NCBI GenBank assembly: GCA_946479055.1
Contig: CAMLEX010000046.1
Coordinates: 1-13,111, forward strand
Direction: 5' to 3'
From: an uncultured Bacteroidota bacterium
GTDB lineage: Bacteria; Bacteroidota; Bacteroidia; Chitinophagales; Chitinophagaceae
DNA: 13,111 nt
In this document: piece by piece, positions 1-7,089 of the stretch
Layout of the letters: every line of letters begins with the position of its first letter
Numbering within the stretch: position 1 is the stretch's first letter
Notes under the pieces: model-generated
The model's input: only the letters and a program-made list of their open reading frames with translations
Database searches by the model: none
What the model was told of the DNA's origin: nothing
Position numbers and translations under genes: made by a program

Positions 1-221
1 TAGAAGAGGAGTTTGGTGACGTTCTGTTTTCATTGATTAATTATGCACGGTTTTTGCAGGTGGATGCTGAAAATGCTCTCGAACTGACAAATAAGAAATT
101 CATCCACCGCTTTACACAGATGGAACAATCGGCTTTGAAGGAAGGCAAGGATTTAACTAACATGAGCCTTGAAGAAATGGATGACATCTGGAATAGTGTT
201 AAACAACATAGGGATACGTGA
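1..221 (+). CDS. mazG: MazG nucleoside triphosphate pyrophosphohydrolase, C-terminal part (5' end outside window)
   Basis: The reading frame is open from base 3 and gives 72 residues ending at the TGA at 219-221. It opens with EEEFGDVLFSL, which matches the EExxGD metal-binding helix of the second MazG domain. The rest (ALELTNKKFIHRF, a LEEMDDIW segment, then VK) follows the tail of E. coli-type MazG. The family hydrolyses (d)NTPs to NMP and pyrophosphate in the cytosol, using Mg2+ held by acidic residues, and is linked to nucleotide-pool cleaning and ppGpp control. Only the end of the protein is here, so the N-terminal domain cannot be judged. The stop overlaps the GTG start of the following kinase (GTGA), so the two are probably translationally coupled in one operon. 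Confidence 0.88.
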   Translation, partial: EEEFGDVLFSLINYARFLQVDAENALELTNKKFIHRFTQMEQSALKEGKDLTNMSLEEMDDIWNSVKQHRDT

Positions 222-3200
222 AGCCACTTTTAAGAAATAACCTGATATGGAAATTTAGTTTGCTTTTAGCGGCAGCTATTCTCTTTGTGCTTTCTTTTGT
301 ATTCAATACGCTATATACCAACCGATCATCAGTAGCTGAGGAAGTAAAAAACGCTGAAGATTATTTGCACCGGGAACAAAAGGACTTTAATGCTTTCATG
401 GCTGATACCTCACTGATCGGCCGCCTCGTCGACAATACAGAATCCACCAGTGAGTTCAATAAAATTACTGATAAGCCGTACGGCATTTTTTTATACAAAT
501 TAAATAATTCAGGAACTCTCTCTATGAGTTTCTGGAGCAATCAACTCGTTTTACCGCCACCAGAAACATTTTGGCTCGGGGATATTGAAGAGCTTATGCA
601 CCTATCGAACGGGTATTATTTAGTTTTAAAACGAACACAAAATGTTTCATCCCATACAATTGTTGCTTATGCATTAATTCCTGTCCGGTCTGAATTTTTT
701 CTTGAAACGGAGTACTTGCCAGAAAAATTTGTATATAGTAATACGGCTGACAACAGGGTGCTTCTGAGTGAAACATCAGTGACTGAATTTCCTGTAAAAT
801 CTTTATCGGGCAAGACACTGTTTTATTTTGACAAAAAAACTTCGGGTGCCGTTCCTTATAACAACAGGCTCACCATAATACTCAGATTTAGCGGATTGTT
901 ATTATTGTTACTATTTACACACTTAGTGGCGGAATCGCTGGCAAGAAAAAAAATATGGAGAGGTGTTTTATTTCTTGGCCTCAGTCTTATAGCTATTCGT
1001 TTAACCACTTATTTCTTTCCCGGATTATTAAATCTCCGGCAGTTTGAGCTATTTGATCCATCTATTTACGGATCTAATATTGTACAAAGATCTTTGGGTG
1101 ATCTGCTCATGAATTCCGCTTTTTTTTGCTGGATAGTTTTATTTACCTGGTATAAAGTACAGCAGTATAAAAATATAGGTACACGGCTCCCTTCTTGGCT
1201 TAGATTAGTAGCAGGAATATTTTCTCTTTGTTTGCTTATTTATTCTACGTTTATCCTTTCATCTGTCATCAGAAGTATTGTAGCGGATTCAAAAATATCT
1301 TTTGATGTTACCAATTTTTTTAGTCTTAACCGCTATACAGTTGTAGGGTTTATTGTTCTGGCGACTTTGTCTTTATCTTATTATTATTTTACACAGTTAT
1401 TATTCCGTGTTATTTTCCCGCTTTTTAAAAATAATATCTGGCTGGTATATTTGGCGATCGGGTTTTCGGGATTGATTTTTTTAAGTTTAAAATCAGGGAA
1501 TCCCACAGTTCTTTTTTATATCCCCGTGTTGGCCTGGTTACTTCTTTATACCTGGATGGTAAACCGGGATGGTGTTATACTGAATCGTATCCGTATCAAC
1601 ATTGCCGGTATCCTCTTTTGGATATTTGTATTTTCTGTATCTATTGCTGCCATTATGCTTGCCGAAAACAGGAAAGCAGAATGGGAAAGAAGAAAGTTTT
1701 ATACGGAAAAACTGGCAGAACAAACGGATCCTTCCAGTGAAAGGCTGATGAGTATAGCTGTGAAATACCTGGATAATGATTTTTTGCAGGAAAATTTTTA
1801 CAGATTTACTGATAGTGCAAGCAGCCGGTATATCAGGGATAGTATTATGACAAGTAATTACAAGGCCTATTTAAATAAATATGAAACAAGGCTCTATGCA
1901 TACGATTCTACCGGTCGTCCGCTTTTTAATGATGACCCCACTACTTATGATGCATTGAATACGATTGTTACACTGCAATCACATCCTACAAGTACACCCG
2001 ACCTGTATTATTACGAAACCTCCTTTGATAAATATACCTATATCACCGAGCGTACAGTTAGTGATTCATCAGCCAATAAGCTCGGTTATTTTTTTCTTAT
2101 TTCCAATCCAAAAAAATATAGCAGCGATGCGTTATTTCCGGAATTCTTTAAACAATACAAAAGAAACGATCCTGAAAATTCGCCTATTTATTCCTACGCA
2201 GTGTATAGTCAAAAAAAGCTGATTGCTCTTTCTAATAAATACCCTTTTGCTACAAAACTTAATGATAAGGATATACCTCGTAATAAAGAATATGAGCGTA
2301 AAGCAAATGGCGATTTTGATGAATTGTGGTACAGGGCAGGAAATGAAAAGGTAGTGGTGATGGCCCGGAAAGAAGATACAATCATCGAGTCGATTACCTT
2401 ATTTTCTTATATTTTTTGTTCTTTTCTTTTTCTTGTTTTCATTGTGCAGGTATTGTCTTTATTATTAAAGGCCGTGTATGATTGGCAGGGCTTTAAAAGT
2501 TTTTTTCATTTTAATATCCGAAACCAGGTACATAGCACAATTATTTTCGTCAGCATTTTCTCCTTTATCATTATCGGTATTGCCACCATTACCTTTTTTA
2601 AAAACCGGCATAACAGGAATAATAGCGATAAGCTAAGCCGGACTATGAAGATAATGGTCAATGAAATGGAGAAACGTATTGATAGTGATCATCCATTTGG
2701 TACAGTCGCCAAATTACATGACACTGTCTCCAGCTATACTTTGCAGGATCTTGTAAAAGAAGTTTCGGGGATACACGGCGTAGATGTAACGGTCTATGAT
2801 CTGAACGGAGATCTACAGGTTTCCTCGGAAGCGAATGTGTATGACAAAGGAGTATTAAGTACCAAGATGAACCCTGTAGCCTATTACCGGTTAAGCCGTT
2901 TAAACCAGATAGAGCATGTGCAGGAAGAACGTATTGCTGATCTTTCTTATCTCAGTATTTATGCACCTGTAAGGGATAAAGAAGGGAGAGCATATGCTTA
3001 TTTAAGCATTCCTTATTTTACATCACAGCCTGAGCTGGACCAGGAAATATCCAATTTCATTGTTACCGTTATTAATCTTAATGCATTTATTTTATTGATA
3101 GCAGGGCTCATTGCATTATTTATTACCAACCGTATTACCCGGTCTTTTTCTATTATCAGCGATAAAATGAAAGAGGTAAACCTTGGCAGATTAAACGAGG

Positions 3201-3970
3201 AGATCGTTTGGAACAGGAAAGATGAGATCGGCGACCTTGTAAAAGAATACAACAAGATGGTGGCAAAACTGGAAGAAAGTGCGGAGGCTCTGGCAAAAAC
3301 GGAAAGAGAAGGAGCCTGGCGGGAGATGGCCAGACAAGTGGCGCATGAAATCAAAAATCCATTAACGCCGATGAAGCTTAGTATTCAGTATTTGCAAAAA
3401 TCGATTAGCAGTAATCATCCTAATGTAAAAGAACTTTCCAGTAATGTAGCCAATACCCTGGTTGAGCAAATTGATCACTTGTCAAAGATCGCCGCTGATT
3501 TTTCGCAATTTGCTAATATCAGTAATACAAACGTTGAAGAATTTGATCTGCATGAAGTTCTAAGATCATTGCATGAACTATATCGGTCCGATGAAAATAT
3601 TGAGTTTATATGGAGACCGTTAAGAAGGAAAATAATAGTGAATGCGGATAAAACGCAAATGAACCGGTTATTTACCAATCTTTTTGCCAATGCCGTAGAA
3701 GCTTGTGTAGACAGGGCTTGCAGGATATTGGTCATTGAAGAACTCCATGATGGTATGATCAGGGTGAATATAAAGGATAATGGTGAAGGTATACCCCAGG
3801 AAATGCAGTCACGGATATTTATACCCAATTTTACAACCAAATCTTCAGGCACAGGGTTGGGGCTTGCTATGTGTAAAGGAATTGTAGAACAGGTAAAAGG
3901 AAAAATATGGTTTGATACAGTAAAAGGAAACGGAACAACATTTCATGTTGAAATTCCATTGGTACAATAA
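218..3970 (+). CDS. Large multi-pass membrane sensor histidine kinase, NtrY-like, HAMP-HisKA-HATPase
   Basis: This 1250-residue hybrid of a multi-pass sensor and a kinase starts at a GTG overlapping the mazG stop. By hydrophobicity there are about twelve membrane segments: near residues 12-32, eight between 219 and 481, two at 726-750 and 772-793, and one at 948-971. They frame three likely extracytoplasmic regions, about 33-218, 482-725 and 794-947. HAMP follows at about 970-1020. The HisKA H-box is VAHEIKNPLTP with phospho-acceptor His1043, a form typical of NtrY-type kinases. The HATPase domain has the N-box Asn1158, the G1 box DNGEGIP (1187-1193) and the G2 box GTGLGLAM (from 1211). All catalytic boxes are intact. 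NtrY normally has a PAS domain between HAMP and HisKA; here HAMP runs almost directly into HisKA. No receiver domain or response regulator is visible, so the partner and signal are unknown. It is almost certainly an inner-membrane kinase; the NtrY label rests on H-box resemblance. Confidence 0.9.
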   Translation: MKPLLRNNLIWKFSLLLAAAILFVLSFVFNTLYTNRSSVAEEVKNAEDYLHREQKDFNAFMADTSLIGRLVDNTESTSEFNKITDKPYGIFLYKLNNSGTLSMSFWSNQLVLPPPETFWLGDIEELMHLSNGYYLVLKRTQNVSSHTIVAYALIPVRSEFFLETEYLPEKFVYSNTADNRVLLSETSVTEFPVKSLSGKTLFYFDKKTSGAVPYNNRLTIILRFSGLLLLLLFTHLVAESLARKKIWRGVLFLGLSLIAIRLTTYFFPGLLNLRQFELFDPSIYGSNIVQRSLGDLLMNSAFFCWIVLFTWYKVQQYKNIGTRLPSWLRLVAGIFSLCLLIYSTFILSSVIRSIVADSKISFDVTNFFSLNRYTVVGFIVLATLSLSYYYFTQLLFRVIFPLFKNNIWLVYLAIGFSGLIFLSLKSGNPTVLFYIPVLAWLLLYTWMVNRDGVILNRIRINIAGILFWIFVFSVSIAAIMLAENRKAEWERRKFYTEKLAEQTDPSSERLMSIAVKYLDNDFLQENFYRFTDSASSRYIRDSIMTSNYKAYLNKYETRLYAYDSTGRPLFNDDPTTYDALNTIVTLQSHPTSTPDLYYYETSFDKYTYITERTVSDSSANKLGYFFLISNPKKYSSDALFPEFFKQYKRNDPENSPIYSYAVYSQKKLIALSNKYPFATKLNDKDIPRNKEYERKANGDFDELWYRAGNEKVVVMARKEDTIIESITLFSYIFCSFLFLVFIVQVLSLLLKAVYDWQGFKSFFHFNIRNQVHSTIIFVSIFSFIIIGIATITFFKNRHNRNNSDKLSRTMKIMVNEMEKRIDSDHPFGTVAKLHDTVSSYTLQDLVKEVSGIHGVDVTVYDLNGDLQVSSEANVYDKGVLSTKMNPVAYYRLSRLNQIEHVQEERIADLSYLSIYAPVRDKEGRAYAYLSIPYFTSQPELDQEISNFIVTVINLNAFILLIAGLIALFITNRITRSFSIISDKMKEVNLGRLNEEIVWNRKDEIGDLVKEYNKMVAKLEESAEALAKTEREGAWREMARQVAHEIKNPLTPMKLSIQYLQKSISSNHPNVKELSSNVANTLVEQIDHLSKIAADFSQFANISNTNVEEFDLHEVLRSLHELYRSDENIEFIWRPLRRKIIVNADKTQMNRLFTNLFANAVEACVDRACRILVIEELHDGMIRVNIKDNGEGIPQEMQSRIFIPNFTTKSSGTGLGLAMCKGIVEQVKGKIWFDTVKGNGTTFHVEIPLVQ

Positions 3971-3986
3971 TATCGATATATGGTTG

Positions 3987-4137
3987 ATCGTTTTAAGTTT
4001 ATGGTTTATTTACAGCAGCTAGAGTCTTATTGCATTGTTTAGTTCTCAGCAGACAGTTAGAATTATAATATAACAAAATAGACAGACCTTTCATCTGTCA
4101 TGAAACTATAAACCACAAACCATAAACTATAAAACTT
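3987..4137. repeat. Convergent intergenic spacer with inverted arrays of 7-bp repeats
   Basis: Between the convergent kinase and polX genes, five consecutive heptamers run from 4103 to 4137 on the plus strand, following AAACYAY (AAACTAT, AAACCAC, AAACCAT, AAACTAT, then a diverged AAAACTT). The same motif appears on the opposite strand at 3987-4007 as three phased heptamers. Bases 3991-4007 and 4117-4134 are therefore inverted repeats with one inserted base (common core AGTTTATGGTTT / AAACCATAAACT). A small hairpin lies between them: GACAGA at 4081-4086 with TCTGTC at 4094-4099. No gene is seen here. The array could act as a bidirectional terminator or be a degenerate dispersed repeat. Confidence 0.7.
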
Positions 4138-4139
4138 AC

Positions 4140-5825
4140 TTAGATTCCTTTTTGCTTTCTTCGCTTTGAAAGATATTCTTCAAATTGCTGTAATGAGAAA
4201 CTGCTCAGGTTCTGTTCTTTTGTCAAACCTCCTTTTTGAGCAGCCAGTACTCCATATTTTATATCATTGAAGCCCTCCAGGTTATGAGCATCGGGATTGA
4301 TAGAAAGCAAAACATTTTTTTGGGTAGCGTATTCTATCCAGCGCCAATCCATATCAAGGCGGCGGGGATGGGCATTTATTTCTATTGCAATGCCATTTGA
4401 AGTGCAGGTATCAATTATTTTTTTATGATCAAGCGGATATCCTTTACGACTTAAAAGTAATCGCCCCGTCATATGGCCAAGAATGGTTACGTATGGATTT
4501 GATATGGCATTCATCACCCTTGCCATTGCTTTATCTTCCGGCATTTTGAGGTTACTATGGACTGAAGCTATTATAAGGTCAAAAGAAGCCAGGATATTGT
4601 TCGTATAATCAAGGCTGCCGTCATTAAGAATATCGCATTCAATGCTTTTAAAAATTTTAAAAGGAGCTAATTGACCATTCAGCTCATCAATATAGCGATG
4701 TTGTTCTCTTATTCTTTCTTCAGAAAGCCCTTTGGCGTAGGTGGCGGACTTGGAGTGATCTGAAATGACAAGATATTCATATCCTTTTTTAATGCATTCT
4801 TTTGCCATTTCTTCTATGGTGTTTACACCATCACTCCAGTTGCTATGGCTATGGATTACCGACTTTACATCTTTTGGTTCTATAAGAAAAGGAAGCGATT
4901 TATTTTTTGCTTGTTCAATCACGGATGCCGTTTCTCTCATGCAGGAAGGAATGAACTGAATATTTGCACGGTCAAAAATTTCTTCATCTTCCAGCGTTCC
5001 GTTTTTTTCATTTGCAAGAATTGAAAATTCTTTTTTGAAAGCATGGATAAAATCAGCTGAACCAGTGGTAAGAAATAATTGTTCCGCCCTGTTTTTTATA
5101 CCAGTATAAAGGCGAAGTTTTAATCCATTCTTTAGTTTGTATAAAAGACTGCTTTCAGTTTCTTCCAGCAATTCCGGAGGTTGTGCAGTTTGAAATTTTG
5201 GTTTGATGATTTCGTTCTTTTCAAGAACAATAAATTCCATTTCATCAATTGTAAGTTCCTGTCTTCTGTAAGCGCCGGTTACACAAACTTTTTCTGGCGA
5301 AAATGTTTTTTTCAGGTAATTATCGATCTGTGGGAATATTTCTTCCAGTTGCGCATATAAGAAACTACCTTGGTTTAAAAGATAATATTCGATGGCTTCC
5401 TGTACATTTTGTTGTGTCTTTTCTCCAAATCCTTTAAAAAGGGTTAGCCTGTTTTCATTACATGCATACAATAATTCACCCACAGATTCCAATCCCATTT
5501 CTTTCCAGATAGTATGTATTTTTTTTGGACCAATCCCTTTTACGTTCAGCATTTCAACAACACCCGGAGGTGTCATCGCAATATATTCATCCAGGATATG
5601 AAGATGACCTTCGTCAAGCATCTCTATTACTTTTTCACCAACACTTTTACCAATTCCCTGAATGCTGAACAAATTTTCACGAGGCGTATCTTTCAATTGT
5701 AATGGAAGCTTATCTATGTTGAAAGCCGCTATGGAGTAGGTTTTCGTCTTGAATGAATTTTCTCCGTGAATATCCATCAGCTTGGAAAGCAGGGAAAAAT
5801 TATCTGCGATTGCACTGTTGTCCAT
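4140..5825 (-). CDS. polX: PolX-family protein: HhH and degenerate polymerase-X domain fused to a PHP phosphoesterase/nuclease domain
   Basis: At 561 residues this is close to the usual bacterial PolX length of about 570. Helix-hairpin-helix DNA-binding motifs are seen around 55-65 (IQGIGKSVGEKV) and 95-105 (VKGIGPKKI). The polymerase-X nucleotidyltransferase core follows: GAYRR at 184-188 corresponds to the GS-x-RR motif and TTGS at 253-256 to FTGS. The PHP domain has its full metal-site signature: HSHSNWSDG (325-333), SDHS (355-358), Glu396, SVHS (421-424), GH (450-451), NAHPRRLD (484-491) and PDAH (511-514). In the family, PHP gives Mn2+-dependent 3'-5' exonuclease or AP-endonuclease activity and the polymerase domain fills repair gaps. 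Here the catalytic DxD is ExE (Glu195, Glu197) and the strand carrying the third Asp has Arg238, so DNA synthesis is doubtful while nuclease activity looks preserved. The start is the first ATG; no close neighbour shares its transcript. Confidence 0.9.
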   Translation of the reverse strand: MDNSAIADNFSLLSKLMDIHGENSFKTKTYSIAAFNIDKLPLQLKDTPRENLFSIQGIGKSVGEKVIEMLDEGHLHILDEYIAMTPPGVVEMLNVKGIGPKKIHTIWKEMGLESVGELLYACNENRLTLFKGFGEKTQQNVQEAIEYYLLNQGSFLYAQLEEIFPQIDNYLKKTFSPEKVCVTGAYRRQELTIDEMEFIVLEKNEIIKPKFQTAQPPELLEETESSLLYKLKNGLKLRLYTGIKNRAEQLFLTTGSADFIHAFKKEFSILANEKNGTLEDEEIFDRANIQFIPSCMRETASVIEQAKNKSLPFLIEPKDVKSVIHSHSNWSDGVNTIEEMAKECIKKGYEYLVISDHSKSATYAKGLSEERIREQHRYIDELNGQLAPFKIFKSIECDILNDGSLDYTNNILASFDLIIASVHSNLKMPEDKAMARVMNAISNPYVTILGHMTGRLLLSRKGYPLDHKKIIDTCTSNGIAIEINAHPRRLDMDWRWIEYATQKNVLLSINPDAHNLEGFNDIKYGVLAAQKGGLTKEQNLSSFSLQQFEEYLSKRRKQKGI

Positions 5826-5892
5826 TGGCGCAAGTTAGGATAATACGACAATTTTTTTTGGATGTCGCAGTTGAATGTAAATGAATATAATT

Positions 5893-5923
5893 AAAAAAGT
5901 CCCCCGATATTTCGGGAGACTTT
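5893..5923 (-). terminator. Rho-independent terminator after the Lys/Ala-rich genes
   Basis: Bases 5896-5907 pair with 5912-5923 around a TATT loop (AAAGTCCCCCGA / TCGGGAGACTTT). On the plus strand one C-A mismatch remains. Read on the minus strand the same position is a G-U wobble, so the 12-bp stem is complete and is followed by a run of six T. This polarity places it at the end of the minus-strand Lys/Ala-rich genes, upstream of polX. Confidence 0.8.
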
Positions 5924-5935
5924 CTATTACTTCTA

Positions 5936-6056
5936 AGAAATTAAACTTATTTCTTTTTAGCTGCTTTCTTAGCTGCTTTTTTCTTTGGAGCTGCTTTCTT
6001 AGCTGCTTTTTTATTTGATCCAATTTTTTAGAAATTAATCTTATTTCTTTTTAGCT
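5936..6056. repeat. Direct repeat marking the tandem duplication of the H1-like gene
   Basis: Bases 5936-5962 and 6030-6056 are identical at 26 of 27 positions; the one difference is A at 5945 and T at 6039. Each holds the 3' end of one gene copy (the codons AKKK and the stop) plus 12 bases of trailer. The offset is 94 bases, whereas the start codons are 148 bases apart, so the upstream copy also holds about 18 extra repeat codons. Confidence 0.75.
5947..6024 (-). pseudogene. Second, decayed copy of the Lys/Ala-rich H1-like gene (start codon lost)
   Basis: This is a downstream duplicate of the gene at 6056-6172. The matching frame reads GSN, then KKAAKKAAPKKKAAKKAAKKK and a TAA at 5947-5949. 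Where the other copy has ATGG in the context CTAAAAAATGG, this copy has ATTGG (an inserted T), leaving ATT at 6022-6024 as the only start-like codon. A compensating deletion a few bases later restores the frame. A TTG codon nearby opens a different frame, but that yields a Lys/Gln-rich peptide running through the terminator and is not credible. Translation from ATT is possible but rare. About 25 residues would be made. Confidence 0.55.
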
Positions 6057-6172
6057 TATTTCTTATATTCTTTATTCTTTGGAGCTTCTTTCTTAGCTTC
6101 TTTTTTTGGAGCTGCTTTTTTAGCTGCTTTTTTTGGAGCTGCTTTCTTAGCTGCTTTTTTCTTTGTTGCCAT
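6056..6172 (-). CDS. Tiny Lys/Ala/Pro-rich histone-H1-like basic protein, 38 aa, apparently shortened
   Basis: From an ATG at 6170-6172 the frame encodes MATKKKAAKKAAPKK followed by further KKAAPKK and KKEAP units, ending KNKEYKK at a TAA (6056-6058). Such low-complexity, strongly basic repeats resemble the C-terminal tails of eukaryotic histone H1 and the small H1-like DNA-binding proteins found in Bacteroidota and Chlamydiae, so nucleoid binding is the likely role (inference). The stop looks new: four codons later comes AKKK and another TAA, and the duplicate at 5947-6024 has GCA where this copy has TAA. The ancestral product would be about 43 residues. A promoter lies at 6213-6243. The gene is too short for most gene callers and low-complexity sequence can mislead, but the start, promoter and terminator support it. 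Confidence 0.6.
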   Translation of the reverse strand: MATKKKAAKKAAPKKAAKKAAPKKEAKKEAPKNKEYKK

Positions 6173-6212
6173 TTTTTAGAATTTAATGTTTAGTGAAATG
6201 GGTTATCGTCAG

Positions 6213-6243
6213 TAAAAATAATAATTATTTTATACTACCCAAA
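6213..6243 (-). promoter_or_regulatory. Bacteroidota-type promoter for the H1-like gene
   Basis: Read on the minus strand, TTTG (6243-6240) is followed by 19 bases and then TATTTTTA (6220-6213), which matches the Bacteroidota primary-sigma consensus TTTG-N19-TAnnTTTG at all but the last base of the -7 box. Transcription would begin about 30-40 bases upstream of the ATG at 6172. Confidence 0.6.
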
Positions 6244-6274
6244 TTTTTTTTCCACAAAAACGACAAATAAGAGA

Positions 6275-6535
6275 TTAAGCTTCAGCTACATTAACAGAAA
6301 CATATGTTCTGTCATTGCGTCCTTTACGAAATTCAACTACACCATCGTTCAATGCAAACAAAGTAAAATCTTTGCCTACACCAACATTTTTTCCTGGATG
6401 ATAAACGGTGCCACGCTGACGAATAATGATGTTACCTGCAATAGCTGGTTGACCACCAAAAATTTTTACACCAAGGCGTTTGCTTTGTGAATCGCGGCCG
6501 TTCTTTACACTACCTTCACCTTTCTTGTGTGCCAT
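6275..6535 (-). CDS. rpmA: Large ribosomal subunit protein bL27
   Basis: This 86-residue protein has the family hallmark N-terminus ([24 protein letters not shown]), which reaches toward the peptidyl-transferase centre, followed by the core [17 protein letters not shown] and [17 protein letters not shown]. Length and sequence are normal. The start is the ATG directly before AHKKG; there is no cleavable N-terminal extension of the Firmicutes kind. It lies 78 bases downstream of rplU on the same strand, the usual rplU-rpmA order, and is probably co-transcribed from the promoter at 6932-6962. The spacer between them holds an imperfect hairpin. No clear terminator follows the stop; the next promoter begins about 30 bases later. 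Confidence 0.97.
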   Translation of the reverse strand: MAHKKGEGSVKNGRDSQSKRLGVKIFGGQPAIAGNIIIRQRGTVYHPGKNVGVGKDFTLFALNDGVVEFRKGRNDRTYVSVNVAEA

Positions 6536-6549
6536 GTTATTAAATTTAT

Positions 6550-6600
6550 AAGTTTAAAGTTATAAAGTTGTTTTTCTCTTCAACCTTTCAACTTTTTAAC
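6550..6600. repeat. Imperfect inverted repeat with 7-bp periodicity between rplU and rpmA
   Basis: On the plus strand AAGTTTA, AAGTTAT and AAAGTTG occupy 6550-6570. The related sequence on the other strand occupies 6581-6600 (plus strand CAACCTTTCAACTTTTTAAC). AAAGTTG at 6564-6570 pairs with CAAC(C)TTT at 6581-6588, and AAAGTT at 6556-6561 with AACTTT at 6590-6595, leaving a 10-base loop. The hairpin sits in the leader of rpmA within the ribosomal protein transcript and could tune read-through, or be a dispersed repeat. Confidence 0.6.
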
Positions 6601-6613
6601 CGATTTATTTTTA

Positions 6614-6913
6614 TTAAGCGATATTAGTTACTTTGATTTTTGTATAAGCAGTACGATGACCTTTCTTTTTATGAAAGCCTTTTCTTCTTTTTTGCTTATA
6701 GGCAATCACGGTATCACCTTTTACCTGGTCAAGGATCTCTGCCGATACTTTTGTTTTCAACGAAGAACCAACAGAAAGTTTTCCATCGGCATCAGCCAAC
6801 AAAACTTCCAGGCTTACTTTATCACCGGCATTACCTTCTACATGAGGAACATACAAAGTCTGATCTTTTTCTACTTTGAATTGCTGTCCGGCTACTTTTA
6901 TTACTGCTATCAT
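6614..6913 (-). CDS. rplU: Large ribosomal subunit protein bL21
   Basis: This 99-residue protein is close to the usual 103 residues of bL21. It has the family N-terminus (MIAVIKVAGQQFKVEKDQTLYV) and the basic C-terminal signature KQKRRKGFHKKKGHRTAYTKIKVTNI, which binds 23S rRNA. It is the first gene of the rplU-rpmA operon, read from a strong Bacteroidota-type promoter 20-50 bases upstream. No Shine-Dalgarno sequence precedes the ATG, as is usual in this phylum. Confidence 0.97.
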   Translation of the reverse strand: MIAVIKVAGQQFKVEKDQTLYVPHVEGNAGDKVSLEVLLADADGKLSVGSSLKTKVSAEILDQVKGDTVIAYKQKRRKGFHKKKGHRTAYTKIKVTNIA

Positions 6914-6931
6914 AGTCTGAAATTAGGGATG

Positions 6932-6962
6932 CAAAAGTAAGGGGAAAAATTCAACCGGCAAA
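6932..6962 (-). promoter_or_regulatory. Bacteroidota-type promoter of the rplU-rpmA operon
   Basis: On the minus strand TTTG (6962-6959), a 19-base spacer and TACTTTTG (6939-6932) give an exact match to TTTG-N19-TAnnTTTG. The -7 box ends 18 bases before the rplU ATG, so the leader would be very short. Confidence 0.8.
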
Positions 6963-7002
6963 CATAAACTCAAAGTTTTAAATGCCCTAAAATCCATACC
7001 CG

Positions 7003-7052
7003 TTTGACCAGCCTTCCTTTATCTTTGCGAATTGCGGGTCCGGGTACCCGGA
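7003..7052 (+). promoter_or_regulatory. Promoter -7 box and 14-bp palindrome ahead of the GH3 gene
   Basis: TATCTTTG at 7020-7027 is an exact Bacteroidota -7 box. The nearest TTTG lies at 7003-7006, only 13 bases upstream instead of about 19, so the -33 contact is uncertain. Starting 12 bases after the box, bases 7039-7052 (TCCGGGTACCCGGA) form a perfect 14-bp palindrome at about the expected transcription start. It could be an operator or a 5'-leader hairpin. Confidence 0.5.
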
Positions 7053-7089
7053 TTTCTTATGAATACGATTGGTAAATAGAGATATACAG

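Noticed and set aside
3013..3852. Two long antisense frames (113 and 125 codons) under the kinase domain
   Set aside because: They are complementary to highly conserved HAMP/HisKA/HATPase coding sequence, with serine/leucine-rich composition typical of antisense shadows.
5835..6023. 62-codon minus-strand frame, Lys/Gln/Arg-rich, from a TTG
   Set aside because: It is the +1 frame of the decayed Lys/Ala repeat copy and then runs through the terminator hairpin; the in-frame Lys/Ala reading matches the neighbouring gene.
7069..7089. Upstream TTG start for the GH3 protein
   Set aside because: It adds only seven residues outside the family N-terminus; the ATG at 7090 gives the expected MKIKSFLAKPF beginning.
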